Shown piece by piece: positions 15,189 to 25,000 of a DNA stretch of 54,671 nucleotides (within the stretch, counting starts at the first letter, position 1; every line of letters begins with the position of its first letter). Under the pieces are notes generated by a model. That model was not told the DNA's origin, searched no databases, and was given only the letters and a program-made list of their open reading frames with translations. Location of the stretch: positions 1-54,671 of the forward strand of contig CATKZW010000019.1 in the NCBI GenBank assembly GCA_949841465.1, written 5' to 3'. Source of the stretch: an uncultured Oscillospiraceae bacterium. GTDB taxonomy: Bacteria > Bacillota > Clostridia > Oscillospirales > Oscillospiraceae. The position numbers were made by a program, and so were the translations under genes.

Positions 15189-15926
15189 ATGAACGAGCTG
15201 AAATACCGGCGTGTGCTGCTGAAGGTCAGCGGTGAGGCGCTGGGCGGCGAGGCGGGCCGGGGGCTGGACTTTGACGTGATTGAGCACGTGTGCGACGTGG
15301 TGGCCCGCTGCGCCGAGGAAGGCGTCCAGGTGGGCATCGTGGTGGGCGGCGGCAACTTCTGGCGCGGCCTGAAGGACGGTAAGGGGATGCATGAGCGGGT
15401 CCGGGCGGACCACATGGGCATGCTGGCTACCGCCATCAACTGCCTGGCCCTGGCTGATGTGCTGGAGCGCAAGGGCGTGGACGTCCGGGTGCAGACCGCC
15501 ATCGAGATGCGCGCAATGGCAGAGCCCTATGTCCGCTCAAAGGCCATCCGGCATCTGGAGAAGGGCAGGGTGGTCATCTTCGGGTGCGGCACCGGAAGCC
15601 CCTTCTTCTCCACCGACACGGCAGCGGTGCTCCGGGCGGCGGAGATCAACGCGGACATCATCCTTTTGGCTAAGAACGTGGATGGTGTGTACAGCGCGGA
15701 CCCGCTGAAGGACCCGGGGGCGGTGAAGTACGACAGCATCACCTACGACGACGTGCTGGCCCGCCACTTGGGCGTGATGGACTCCACCGCCACGTCCCTG
15801 TGCATGGACAATAACATCCCTATTATCCTCTTTGCGCTGAAGGACCCGGAAAATATCCTCCGTGTGGTGCACGGAGAGAAAATTGGAACGATTGTAAAGG
15901 ACATAGGAGGAAAGGATCATGACTGA
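15189..15926 (+). CDS. pyrH: UMP kinase
   Basis: A 245-aa bacterial UMP kinase that phosphorylates UMP to UDP with ATP and opens pyrimidine nucleotide supply. Family features are [13 protein letters not shown] (phosphate-binding Lys/Gly), [27 protein letters not shown] and [20 protein letters not shown]. The ATG at 15189 has AGAGAGGA 8 bp upstream; ATG 15180 is possible and adds three residues. It overlaps frr by 8 bp, so the two are translationally coupled. It heads a long operon through polC. Confidence 0.98.
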   Translation: MNELKYRRVLLKVSGEALGGEAGRGLDFDVIEHVCDVVARCAEEGVQVGIVVGGGNFWRGLKDGKGMHERVRADHMGMLATAINCLALADVLERKGVDVRVQTAIEMRAMAEPYVRSKAIRHLEKGRVVIFGCGTGSPFFSTDTAAVLRAAEINADIILLAKNVDGVYSADPLKDPGAVKYDSITYDDVLARHLGVMDSTATSLCMDNNIPIILFALKDPENILRVVHGEKIGTIVKDIGGKDHD

Positions 15927-16473
15927 TTTCTGCAAGAGCTATGATGAGAAAATGAGCAAGACCATCGAAGTGGTAAAGAGCGACTTTGCCAGCGTCCGGG
16001 CAGGCCGGGCCAACGCCGGTGTGCTGGACCGGATCCAGGTGCCCTACTACGGCACCCCCACCCCCATCCAGCAGGTGGCCAGCATCTCCACCCCCGACCC
16101 GCGCACCCTCCAGATCCAGCCCTGGGACGGCAGCATTCTCAAGGCCATTGAGAAAGCCATCCAGACCTCCGACCTGGGCATTAACCCCCAAAATGACGGG
16201 CGGGTGATTCGGCTGGCTTTCCCCCAGCTCACCGAGGAGCGCCGTGTGGAGCTGACCAAGCAGGTGCGCAAGTATGGGGAGAACGGCAAGGTGGCTATCC
16301 GCAACATCCGCCGGGACGCCATGGATACCTTAAAGTCCCTGGAAAAGAAGTCGGAGATCACTGAGGACGATCGCAAGCAGAGCGAGAAGGAGCTTCAGGA
16401 GCTGACGGATAAGCGCTGCAAGGAGATCGATACCCTCACCGCCGCCAAGGAGAAGGAACTGATGGCGGTCTGA
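15919..16473 (+). CDS. frr: Ribosome recycling factor
   Basis: A 184-aa RRF, which with EF-G splits post-termination ribosomes. It shows the conserved [21 protein letters not shown] (near 25-45), the domain II segment and the C-terminal helix [23 protein letters not shown]. Length is exactly usual. Its ATG lies inside the end of pyrH after AGGAGGAAAGGATC. Confidence 0.99.
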   Translation: MTDFCKSYDEKMSKTIEVVKSDFASVRAGRANAGVLDRIQVPYYGTPTPIQQVASISTPDPRTLQIQPWDGSILKAIEKAIQTSDLGINPQNDGRVIRLAFPQLTEERRVELTKQVRKYGENGKVAIRNIRRDAMDTLKSLEKKSEITEDDRKQSEKELQELTDKRCKEIDTLTAAKEKELMAV

Positions 16474-16488
16474 TCTGAACTTTCCAGC

Positions 16489-16521
16489 GCATACAAGGGG
16501 GGGCGCACCCCCCTTGTATGC
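16489..16521 (+). terminator. Strong hairpin between frr and uppS
   Basis: A perfect 14-bp stem GCATACAAGGGGGG / CCCCCCTTGTATGC with loop GCGCA, but no T tract follows. It may be an attenuator, an RNase-protected mRNA end, or a pause site separating pyrH-frr from the lipid genes. Confidence 0.6.
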
Positions 16522-16586
16522 TGTCCAGGCACTTATGACACGGTTCTTTTTTGGCTACACTTTCAATAAAGTTAGGATGGGTGTGT

Positions 16587-17330
16587 ATGGCATTCTTTCG
16601 CGGCCGGGCTAAGGCCCCTGAGGTGGATTTGGAGCATCTGCCACGACATGTGGCCATCATCATGGACGGCAACGGCCGCTGGGCCAGGAGCCGGGGGCTG
16701 CCCCGGAAGGCTGGTCATGCCGCCGGGGCAGAGACCTTCCGGACCATCGCCACCTTTGCCAAGGAGCTGGGGCTGGAATTTCTGACGGTGTACGCCTTCT
16801 CCACTGAGAACTGGAAGCGGCCGGAGGATGAAGTGGCGTCCATTATGAAGCTGCTGGAGAAGTATCTCCACGAGGCCATTGAGACCATGGCCAGGGACAA
16901 GGTGAAAATGGCTTTCTTCGGGGACCTATCCCCATTAGCGCCCCACCTCCAGGCCCTGTGCCGGGAGACGGAAGAGATCTCTAAGGGGTACGACGGCTGT
17001 CAGGTGAATATCTGCCTGAACTATGGCGGCCGGGACGAACTGGTGCGGGCGGCGAAGGCCTTTGCTCTGGATTGCGTAGAGGGCAGAGCGGACCCAGGCC
17101 ATTTGACCGAGGATGCGTTTGGAGGCTATCTCTATTCCGCCAATGTGCCTGATCCGGACCTCATCATCCGGCCCAGCGGAGAGATCCGGACCTCTAATTT
17201 CCTGGTGTGGCAGTCCGCCTATTCGGAGTTCTACTTTACCGACGTACTCTGGCCCGACTTCACCAAGGAGGAGCTGCTCAAGGCCCTGGCGGCCTATCAG
17301 GGCCGCTCCCGACGGTATGGAGGTGTGTGA
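16587..17330 (+). CDS. uppS: Isoprenyl (undecaprenyl) diphosphate synthase
   Basis: A 247-aa cis-prenyltransferase that extends farnesyl diphosphate with isopentenyl units to make the undecaprenyl carrier for wall synthesis. Motifs present: HVAIIMDGNGRWARSRGLPRKAGHAAG (catalytic Asp and substrate Arg/His), TVYAFSTENWKRP, and the C-terminal DPDLIIRPSGEIRTSNFL with ..YSEFYFTDVLWPDF. The start ATG lies in front of MAFFRGRAK; an ATG at 16551 would add 12 residues outside homology. cdsA starts 1 bp after its stop. Confidence 0.98.
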   Translation: MAFFRGRAKAPEVDLEHLPRHVAIIMDGNGRWARSRGLPRKAGHAAGAETFRTIATFAKELGLEFLTVYAFSTENWKRPEDEVASIMKLLEKYLHEAIETMARDKVKMAFFGDLSPLAPHLQALCRETEEISKGYDGCQVNICLNYGGRDELVRAAKAFALDCVEGRADPGHLTEDAFGGYLYSANVPDPDLIIRPSGEIRTSNFLVWQSAYSEFYFTDVLWPDFTKEELLKALAAYQGRSRRYGGV

Positions 17331-17331
17331 G

Positions 17332-18156
17332 ATGGCGAAACGGATCATTGTGGCGTGCATTTTTGTGCCTGTTATGCTGTGGATCATGCTGGTGCCGCCT
17401 CCGCTGGCATGGACGGCGCTGGTCTGCTTTATCTCCGCCGTGGCTGCCTTTGAGCTGCTGCGGGCCGTGGGCGGGGGAAAGATTACCCTTCCTATGAAAA
17501 TAATCACCATCGCATCCGCGGCCTTACTGCCTTTTGGAAGCTGGGCGGGGCTGGGGACGGCCTATGTAAACCTGCTGTCCTTTGTGGTGATGGCGGTGTG
17601 CTTTTGGTGCGCCATCCGCGCCTACGACGAAGACGGCGCATCCATCGGCTTTTTTCATGTGCTGGCGGCGCTGTTTGGGGGGATCATTGTCCCTCTGGGC
17701 CTGGCCGCCCTGGTGGAGCTGCGGCGGATGGACCATGGGAAGTATTTGGTGCTGCTGGCGGTGCTGCTGACCTTTGTCACTGATGCCGGGGCCTACTTTT
17801 CCGGCGTGTTTTTGGGAAAGCACAAGGGGATTACCAAAGTCAGTCCCAACAAGAGCGTAGAAGGCTACATCGGCGGTTTCGCCACTGGGGTGCTGTTCGC
17901 GGTCCTCTACGGTCTAGCTGCCAGCAGGATTGCGGGAGACAGCGTAAACCTGCTTTCGCTGGCTCTGTGCGGGTTGTTTGGCGCTCTGGCGACTGAGGTG
18001 GGTGACCTGGCGTTCTCCTTTATTAAAAGGCAGTACGGCGTGAAGGATTACGGCCGCATTCTGCCCGGCCACGGCGGGATGCTGGACCGATTTGACAGCA
18101 TGATCTTCTGCGGGCCGGTGGTGCTGTTTATTGTGCAGTGCCTGCCGGTGTTTTGA
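17332..18156 (+). CDS. cdsA: Phosphatidate cytidylyltransferase
   Basis: A 274-aa integral membrane enzyme with about seven hydrophobic segments; it makes CDP-diacylglycerol for phospholipid synthesis. The CTP-transferase signature is near the end: GDLAFSFIKRQYGVKDYGRILPGHGGMLDRFDSM (residues about 223-256). SPNKSVEGYIGGF precedes it, with the catalytic Lys. The ATG at 17332 follows GGAGGTGTGTGAG. It sits between uppS and dxr, the common Firmicute order. Confidence 0.97.
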   Translation: MAKRIIVACIFVPVMLWIMLVPPPLAWTALVCFISAVAAFELLRAVGGGKITLPMKIITIASAALLPFGSWAGLGTAYVNLLSFVVMAVCFWCAIRAYDEDGASIGFFHVLAALFGGIIVPLGLAALVELRRMDHGKYLVLLAVLLTFVTDAGAYFSGVFLGKHKGITKVSPNKSVEGYIGGFATGVLFAVLYGLAASRIAGDSVNLLSLALCGLFGALATEVGDLAFSFIKRQYGVKDYGRILPGHGGMLDRFDSMIFCGPVVLFIVQCLPVF

Positions 18157-18167
18157 GAGGCGGTAGC

Positions 18168-19316
18168 ATGAGACGAACCCTTTCTATTTTAGGCTCCAGC
18201 GGCTCCATCGGGCGGCAGACGCTGAAAGTTGCGGAGGCCTGCGGCCATGATGTGGCAGCCATCACTGTGAACAAAAGTGCGGAGCTGGCCGAGGCCCAGG
18301 CCCGGCAGTTCAAGCCACGGCTGGCGGTGGCGGTGGATGAAACAGCTGCCGCTGATCTGCGGGTGCGGCTGGCGGACACTGGGGTAAAGGTGCTGTCAGG
18401 GCAGGAGGGACTGCTGGAGGCTGCGGCACTTCCGGAGGCGGACACGGTGGTCACGGCTATCGTAGGGGTGGCGGGATTGAAACCCACCCTTGCGGCAATC
18501 GACTGCGGCAAGCGCATTGCCCTGGCCAATAAGGAGACCTTGGTTTGCGCCGGGGAGCTGGTGATGGCCCGTGCCGGGGAGAGGGGGGCGGAGATTGTCC
18601 CCGTGGACTCAGAGCATTCCGCAATCTTCCAGTGCCTCCAGGGGTGCCGCAATCGGGGCGAGGTGCGGCGGCTCATTATTACCGCGTCAGGTGGGCCTTT
18701 CTATGGAAAGAGCAGTAAAGAGCTTTCCCTTGTCACAAAGGAGCAGGCGTTAAAGCACCCAAACTGGGCCATGGGCGCAAAGATAACCATTGACTCCGCC
18801 ACGCTGATGAACAAGGGATTGGAGTTTATTGAGGCCATGCGGCTGTACGCCATGCCTCCAGAGCGCATTCAGATCGTGGTGCACCGGGAGAGCATCGTCC
18901 ACTCCTTGGTGGAGTTTGAGGATGGGGCCATTCTGGCTCAGCTGGGCAGTGCGGATATGTGCCTGCCCATTCAGTATGCCCTCACCTGGCCGGAGCGGAC
19001 GGCAGGCCCGGCAAAGCCGCTGGATCTGCTGAGCTGTCCGCCGCTGACCTTCCAGAAGCCTGATCCGGAGACCTTCCGGTGTCTGGGCCTGGCGCTGGAG
19101 TGTGCGGAGAAGGGTGGTACGTCCACCGCCATCCTAAATGGTGCCAACGAGGCGGCGGTGGCTCTGTTCCTTGAGGACAAAATCACGTTTCTGGATATCC
19201 CCCGGCTGGTGGAAATTGCTCTGGACCGGGTGTCTGCGCTCATGACGCCCAACCTGGACGATATTCTGGAGGCTGACCGCGCCGCCCGCAAGGCGGTTTA
19301 TGAATCTGTGAGGTGA
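18168..19316 (+). CDS. dxr: 1-deoxy-D-xylulose 5-phosphate reductoisomerase
   Basis: A 382-aa enzyme of the MEP pathway, converting DXP to methylerythritol phosphate with NADPH. Present are the NADPH loop LGSSGSIGRQTL, the LANKETLVCAG segment, VPVDSEHSAIFQ (metal-binding Asp and Glu), ITASGGPFYG, the flexible loop HPNWAMGAKITIDSATLMNKGLE and INGANEAAVA-like LNGANEAAVALFL. The start ATG has GAGGCGGTAGC before it; an ORF ATG at 18138 lies within cdsA and is less likely. Together with ispG nearby this shows the non-mevalonate route. Confidence 0.98.
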   Translation: MRRTLSILGSSGSIGRQTLKVAEACGHDVAAITVNKSAELAEAQARQFKPRLAVAVDETAAADLRVRLADTGVKVLSGQEGLLEAAALPEADTVVTAIVGVAGLKPTLAAIDCGKRIALANKETLVCAGELVMARAGERGAEIVPVDSEHSAIFQCLQGCRNRGEVRRLIITASGGPFYGKSSKELSLVTKEQALKHPNWAMGAKITIDSATLMNKGLEFIEAMRLYAMPPERIQIVVHRESIVHSLVEFEDGAILAQLGSADMCLPIQYALTWPERTAGPAKPLDLLSCPPLTFQKPDPETFRCLGLALECAEKGGTSTAILNGANEAAVALFLEDKITFLDIPRLVEIALDRVSALMTPNLDDILEADRAARKAVYESVR

Positions 19317-19322
19317 CTAATC

Positions 19323-20417
19323 TTGGCAAGATTCCTTTATATCCTGCTGGCAATCCTGCTGTTTGGTGTGCTGATTGCCATTCATGAATTTGGCCATTTT
19401 TTTACCGCCAAGCTGTTAGGCGTGAAGGTGAACGAGTTCGCCATCGGTATGGGTCCGCTGATCTGGCAGAGCAAAAAAGGTACGGGGGAGCCCTGGGAGG
19501 AAGGAAAAACCCTTTACAGTCTGCGGCTGTTCCCCATTGGCGGCTACTGCGCTATGGAGGGGGAGGATGAGGACACAGGCGACCCCGGCGCTTTTTCGCG
19601 GCAGGCAGGGTGGAAGAAAATCATTATACTCTGTGCCGGGTCATTCATGAACTTTGTGCTGGGGCTGGTCATGACGGTGGTGCTGTTTTTGGGCATTTCC
19701 CAGGCCCGGGTCCCGGAGATTACCCAGTTTGCCGGCGGCTTTCAGCATGAGGGAGCGGACGGCCTCATGGTGGGCGACCGCATCGTGGAGGTGGATGGTC
19801 ACGGCATCTGGCTGTATGCCGATGTGCAGACGTATCTCTCGCGGAATGACGGAAATGGCGTGGACCTGGTGGTGGAGCGGGACGGAGCGCGGATTTCCTT
19901 GAGCGACTTCCCAATGGGCCGCTATGAGTATGAGTTTGAGGGCCGCCAATATCGTGGCTTTGGCCTGATTTTTGGGGCGGTGGAAGAGCTGTCCATTGTT
20001 CAGCGGATTGGTCAGGGCTTCGCTCAGACCATTGATTTTGTGCGCGTTATCTGGATGAGCCTGGGCGACCTGCTGACGGGCCAGGTGGCGGTGTCCGAGC
20101 TGTCCGGAGTGATCGGTGTAGTGGATGTGGTGTCCGAGGTGGGCGCCGGGTCGGCGACGGTGGCGCTGGGTGTTCAGAATGTGTTCTACTTTATGGCTCT
20201 CATTGCCGTCAATCTGGCGGTGATGAACATGCTGCCCATCCCGGCGCTGGACGGCGGGCGGATTTTCTTTGTGCTGCTCAACGGTGTGATCTATGCAATC
20301 AGCCGCCGGCGCATTCCGGAGAAGTATGAGGGCTATGTTCACGCCGGAGCGTTTGTGGTGCTGCTGGCGCTGATGGCGGTGATAGCACTCCATGACGTAT
20401 GGAATATTTTCGCATAG
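19323..20417 (+). CDS. rseP: RIP metalloprotease RseP/RasP (site-2 protease)
   Basis: A 364-aa membrane zinc protease that cuts anti-sigma factors and signal-peptide remnants in the membrane. The zinc motif HEFGH lies near residue 22; a PDZ domain covers about 125-210; the second metal site [15 protein letters not shown] is near 305-320. It seems to start at TTG, 7 bp after GAGGTG, and no better start is seen. It lies in the standard dxr-rseP-ispG order and begins 6 bp after dxr. Confidence 0.95.
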   Translation: MARFLYILLAILLFGVLIAIHEFGHFFTAKLLGVKVNEFAIGMGPLIWQSKKGTGEPWEEGKTLYSLRLFPIGGYCAMEGEDEDTGDPGAFSRQAGWKKIIILCAGSFMNFVLGLVMTVVLFLGISQARVPEITQFAGGFQHEGADGLMVGDRIVEVDGHGIWLYADVQTYLSRNDGNGVDLVVERDGARISLSDFPMGRYEYEFEGRQYRGFGLIFGAVEELSIVQRIGQGFAQTIDFVRVIWMSLGDLLTGQVAVSELSGVIGVVDVVSEVGAGSATVALGVQNVFYFMALIAVNLAVMNMLPIPALDGGRIFFVLLNGVIYAISRRRIPEKYEGYVHAGAFVVLLALMAVIALHDVWNIFA

Positions 20418-20431
20418 GCAGGTTTTTTATA

Positions 20432-21469
20432 ATGACAAGACAGATTCATGTGGGAGGAGTCCCCGTGGGCGGGGACGCCCCCGTTTCCATCCAGTCCATG
20501 ACCAATACCCCGACCCATGATGTGGAGGCTACTTTATCTCAGATCAGGGCGCTGGCTGCGGCGGGGTGTGATATCGTCCGGGTGGCGGTGCCTGATATGG
20601 CGGCCGCCAAGGCCATTGGGGCGCTGAAGGCGGGCAGCCCTGTGCCGCTGGTGGCGGACATTCATTTTGACTATCGCTTGGCCCTGGAGGCGGCGGAGCA
20701 GGGGATTGATAAGATCCGAATCAACCCCGGAAATATCGGAGCACCGGAACGGGTGGAGGCGGTGGCCAAGGCCTGTAAGGAGCGGGGCATCCCCATCCGG
20801 GTGGGGGTGAACGGCGGCTCACTGGAGAAGGAGCTGCTGGCCAAGTACGGCGGCCCTACTCCGGAGGCCATGGTGGAAAGCGCGCTGGGACATATCAAGC
20901 TGTTGGCGCAGTATGGCTTTGAGGACATCTGTGTGTCGCTGAAAGCCTCCTCCGTGCCCGTTACGATGCAGGCCTACCGGCTCATGGCGGAGCGGTACGA
21001 CTATCCTCTGCACCTGGGGGTCACCGAGGCGGGCACCCGGGAGCTGGGCGAACTGAAAGCGGCGGCGGGCATTGGCGGGCTGCTGGCGCTGGGGATTGGG
21101 GACACCCTGCGGGTGAGCCTCACTGCCGATCCGGTGGAGGAGGTTTTTGCGGCGCGGAGGATTCTCAAAGCCATCGGCCTGCGCCGGGAGGGGCCGGAGC
21201 TTATCGCCTGTCCCACCTGCGGTCGGACGCAGATCGACCTGATCCCCATGGCCCGGCAGGTGGAGGAGCTTTTGAAGGATGTGGACAAGCCCATCACAGT
21301 GGCGGTGATGGGGTGTGTGGTCAACGGCCCCGGCGAGGCCAGTCACGCCGATGTGGGGCTGGCGGGCGGCAAGGGCGAGGGTGTGCTGTTCAAGCATGGT
21401 CAGATTGTAGCCAAGGTGCCGGAGGAGCGGCTGGTGCCAGAGCTGATGAAGCTCATTGATATGTTGTAA
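20432..21469 (+). CDS. ispG: 4-hydroxy-3-methylbut-2-enyl-diphosphate synthase
   Basis: A 345-aa IspG/GcpE, which uses a [4Fe-4S] cluster and reduced flavodoxin or ferredoxin to convert MEcPP to HMBPP. The TIM barrel begins with [13 protein letters not shown] and [11 protein letters not shown] and INPGNIG; the cluster domain near the C-terminus has [11 protein letters not shown] and [11 protein letters not shown]. Length is normal for Firmicutes. The start is 14 bp after rseP. Between it and polC a GNAT gene is inserted. Confidence 0.98.
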   Translation: MTRQIHVGGVPVGGDAPVSIQSMTNTPTHDVEATLSQIRALAAAGCDIVRVAVPDMAAAKAIGALKAGSPVPLVADIHFDYRLALEAAEQGIDKIRINPGNIGAPERVEAVAKACKERGIPIRVGVNGGSLEKELLAKYGGPTPEAMVESALGHIKLLAQYGFEDICVSLKASSVPVTMQAYRLMAERYDYPLHLGVTEAGTRELGELKAAAGIGGLLALGIGDTLRVSLTADPVEEVFAARRILKAIGLRREGPELIACPTCGRTQIDLIPMARQVEELLKDVDKPITVAVMGCVVNGPGEASHADVGLAGGKGEGVLFKHGQIVAKVPEERLVPELMKLIDML

Positions 21470-21491
21470 TATAGTAAGAGGAGAAAAAACG

Positions 21492-22043
21492 ATGAACCAT
21501 ATAGGGACGCAGTGCATAGAGACGGACCGGCTGATTCTGCGCCGGTTTGAGCTGTCGGACGCCCAGTCTATGTTTGACAACTGGGCGTCTGATGACAAGG
21601 TGACAAAATATCTTACCTGGCCCACCCACAGCGACGTATCGGTGACGGAGCAGGTGCTGGGGGACTGGGTGCCTCAGTATACTAAGGACGACTGCTATCG
21701 ATGGGCAATTATTTTAAAAGAAAACGGCCCGCAGCCCATCGGGGGCATTGACGTGTGCCATTGGCGCGAGAATGGAAAGGTTCCGGAAATCGGCTATTGC
21801 ATGGGCAAGCGCTGGTGGCACCAGGGAGTCATGAGCGAAGCGCTGGGCGCGGTGATTGCGTTCCTGTTTGACCGGGTGGGCGTTCAGCGGATTATCGCCC
21901 GCCACGACGTTAACAACCCCCATTCCGGCGGCGTGATGCGCAAGTGCGGCATGAAGTTTGAAGAGATACGGGAAAAGGCGAACCAGAATAACCAGGGTGT
22001 GTGTGACTGCGCCTGCTACGCCATTGAGATTAGCGACAGATAG
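21492..22043 (+). CDS. GNAT family N-acetyltransferase
   Basis: A 183-aa acetyltransferase of the RimJ/RimL type: IETDRLILRRFELSDAQSMF at the start, then PIGGIDVCHW, the acetyl-CoA loop region IGYCMGKRWWHQGVMSEALGAVIAFLF and a final GMKFEEI. The acceptor (a protein N-terminus, antibiotic or small amine) cannot be read. The ATG follows AAGAGGAGAAAAAACG. It interrupts the otherwise canonical ispG-polC adjacency but is co-directional and closely spaced. Confidence 0.92.
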   Translation: MNHIGTQCIETDRLILRRFELSDAQSMFDNWASDDKVTKYLTWPTHSDVSVTEQVLGDWVPQYTKDDCYRWAIILKENGPQPIGGIDVCHWRENGKVPEIGYCMGKRWWHQGVMSEALGAVIAFLFDRVGVQRIIARHDVNNPHSGGVMRKCGMKFEEIREKANQNNQGVCDCACYAIEISDR

Positions 22044-22060
22044 CGAGGAGGACCGGCGGT

Positions 22061-25000
22061 ATGCCTACGTTTCAACAGACCTTTGCCAACTGCCCCTTCC
22101 CAGAAGGGGTTTTGGCCGTTTTAGGGGGATACCCCGTCCAGGTGCGGGTGCGCAAGGCTCAGCGGGTCATGGAGGTGATGGCCAGCGGTGCCGCGGTCTC
22201 CCAGGAGATATTGGCCCAGGCGGCGGACGTGCTGAAGCGGGCCTTTGGGCTCAGCGCGGTCACGGTGGCGGTGGACCAGCCCCAAACCGACGTGCCGGAA
22301 CGGCCTGAGGCGGCTCCGCCTCAGAAGGAGAACACCGTTCAGGCCCAGCCAGCGCCGGAGAAGCGGCCTGTACCTGAACCGGCAGCGGAAAAGCCTGGGA
22401 CCCCGCCGAAAGCTCCAGCCCCGGAAAAAGCGCCGCCCCAGGACTTGGAGTCCCAGATGAAGGCCATGCGCCGCAGACTGATGGGGACAGGTGGGCAAAC
22501 GTCAGGCAGCGGCACAAGTTCCGGCGGCAAAAAGAAGCGTGAAAAGGTGATTTACGGCAGGATCACCGCCAAGAAAAAACCGACCCCGCTCAGCGAACTT
22601 ACCTTGGATATGAGCGGCGTATTGGTGGAGGGCGAGGTGTTCAATGTGGAGCACCGGGAGTTCCCCCGGCGGAAATCCTGGGCGGTGTGCTTCGACATCA
22701 CCGACTTCACCAGCTCCATCCGCGTCACCCGGTATATGGAGGCGGAGGAGGCCAAGCCCATCATCGAGCAGGTGAAAAAGGGACAACGTCTCCAAATTCA
22801 AGGGAGGCCGAACCTGGGCAAGTTTGACAACAACGACCTGGTGCTGGAGCCCTATGGCATTGTGGAGGTGCCAAAGCCGGAAGGGCGGAAGGATACTGCC
22901 CCGGAGAAGCGGGTGGAGCTTCACCTACATACGAAAATGTCCCAGATGGACGCGCTGTGCGACACAAAAACAGTGGTGAAGCAGGCTATCGAGTGGGGCC
23001 ATCCCGCCATCGCCATCACGGACCACGGGGTGGTGCAGTCCTTCCCGGACGCATACAGCGCCTCCGGCCGGGGGGAGAAAATCAAGGTGCTGTACGGCGT
23101 GGAGGCGTATTACCAGAACGATGTGGATGAGCTGATGCCGGTCCATGGCCCGGGGGACATGTCTTTAGATGAGGAGTTTGTGGCCTTTGACCTGGAGACC
23201 ACCGGCCTGGACGCCAGGTCCGATGCGATTATTGAAATCGGCGCGGTGCGTGTCCGGGACGGGAAAGTGGTGGACAAGTTTACCTCCTTTGCCCAGCCGG
23301 GGCGGCCCCTCAGCGCCAAAACGGTGTCCCTCACCGGCATTACCGATGAGCTGCTAAAGGGTGCGCCCACCCCGGAGGAGGCGGTAGACGCTTTTCTGGA
23401 CTGGGCGGGAGAGGCGCCTCTATGCGCACACAACGCGGCGTTTGACACCGGCTTCATCCGGGAATACTGCGCCCGCTCCGGCCGCCGCTTTGATCCGCTG
23501 TACTTTGACACCTTTGTGCTGGCCCAGTACCTGTGTCCCAAGCTGCCCAATCATAAGCTGGACACGGTGGCCAACGCGCTGGGGCTGCCGCCCTTCCAGC
23601 ACCACCGCGCCTATGACGACGCAGAGACCTGCGGCCTGATCCTGGCGGCGCTGATTTCCATGCTCCAGAAGCAGGGAGTGGAACAGGCGGCCCAGATCAA
23701 CCGGACGTTCGCAGGCAAAAAGCGGGGCGGCCGGGGGCGGCGCTCCCCGTACCACTTGATTATCCTGGCGAAAAATCAGGTCGGACTGCGCAACCTTTAT
23801 AAATTGGTGTCCAAGGCCCATCTGGAGCATTTTAACCGCTTTCCCATTATGCCAAAGTCCCTGGTAGATGAAAACAGGGAGGGGCTCATCATCGGCTCCG
23901 CCTGTGAGGCGGGGGAGCTGTTCCAGGCGGTGGTCGGCGGCAAGGAGGACCGGGAGCTGGAGCGCATCGCCGCCTGGTACGACTTTTTGGAGATTCAGCC
24001 TCTGTCCAATAACGCCTATATGCTCCGGCCTGATAAGGAGGGCAACCGTGCTGCCCGGGACATGGAGGACCTGCGGGCCTTCAACCGCCGCGTGGCGGCC
24101 CTGGGGGAGCGTCTGGGCAAGCCGGTGTGCGCCACCGGAGACGTCCATTTTATGAATCCGGAGGATGAGGTCTACCGCCATGTTCTGCTGGCGGCAAAGG
24201 AGTTTGAGGATGCCGACCAGCCCAACCCGCTTTACTTCCGCACCACAGACGAGATGCTGGAGGAGTTTTCCTATCTGGGTAAAGAGAAGGCCCATGAGGT
24301 GGTGGTGGACAACCCCCAGCGCATCGCGGACTGGTGTGACAACGTGCGTCCTCTGCCTGACGGGCTGTTCGCGCCAAAGCTGGAGAACTCTGATGGGGAA
24401 CTGAAGGATCTCGTGTGGGGTAAAGCTCATCTCCTTTACGGGGACAACCCGCCCCAAATTGTGGTGGACCGCATCAACGCGGAGCTTGTGGACATCATTC
24501 GGTGCAAATACGACGTCATCTATATGTCCGCCCAGAAGCTGGTGCAGAACTCGCTGGAGCACGGCTATCTGGTGGGGTCCCGGGGATCGGTGGGCTCGTC
24601 CCTGGTGGCGTTCATGTCGGGCATCACCGAGGTGAACTCCCTGCCTGCCCACTATCGCTGCCCCAACTGCAGGCACGCCGACTTCGACTATGCCCAGGAC
24701 CCGGCCCACCCCTATGGCTGCGGCGCGGATATGCCGGACAAGAAGTGTCCCGTCTGCGGCGCAGATTATGAAAAAGATGGTTTCAACATCCCCTTTGAGA
24801 CCTTCCTGGGCTTTGGCGGCGATAAAGTGCCCGACATTGACCTGAACTTCTCCGGGGAGTACCAGGCCAATGCCCACAAATATACCTTTGAGCTGTTTGG
24901 AAAAGAGCATGTGTTCCGGGCGGGCACCATCGGCACCGTGGCGGAAAAGACCGCCATTGGCTACGCCAAGAAATATCTGGAGCAGGTAGGGCGGTCTGAT

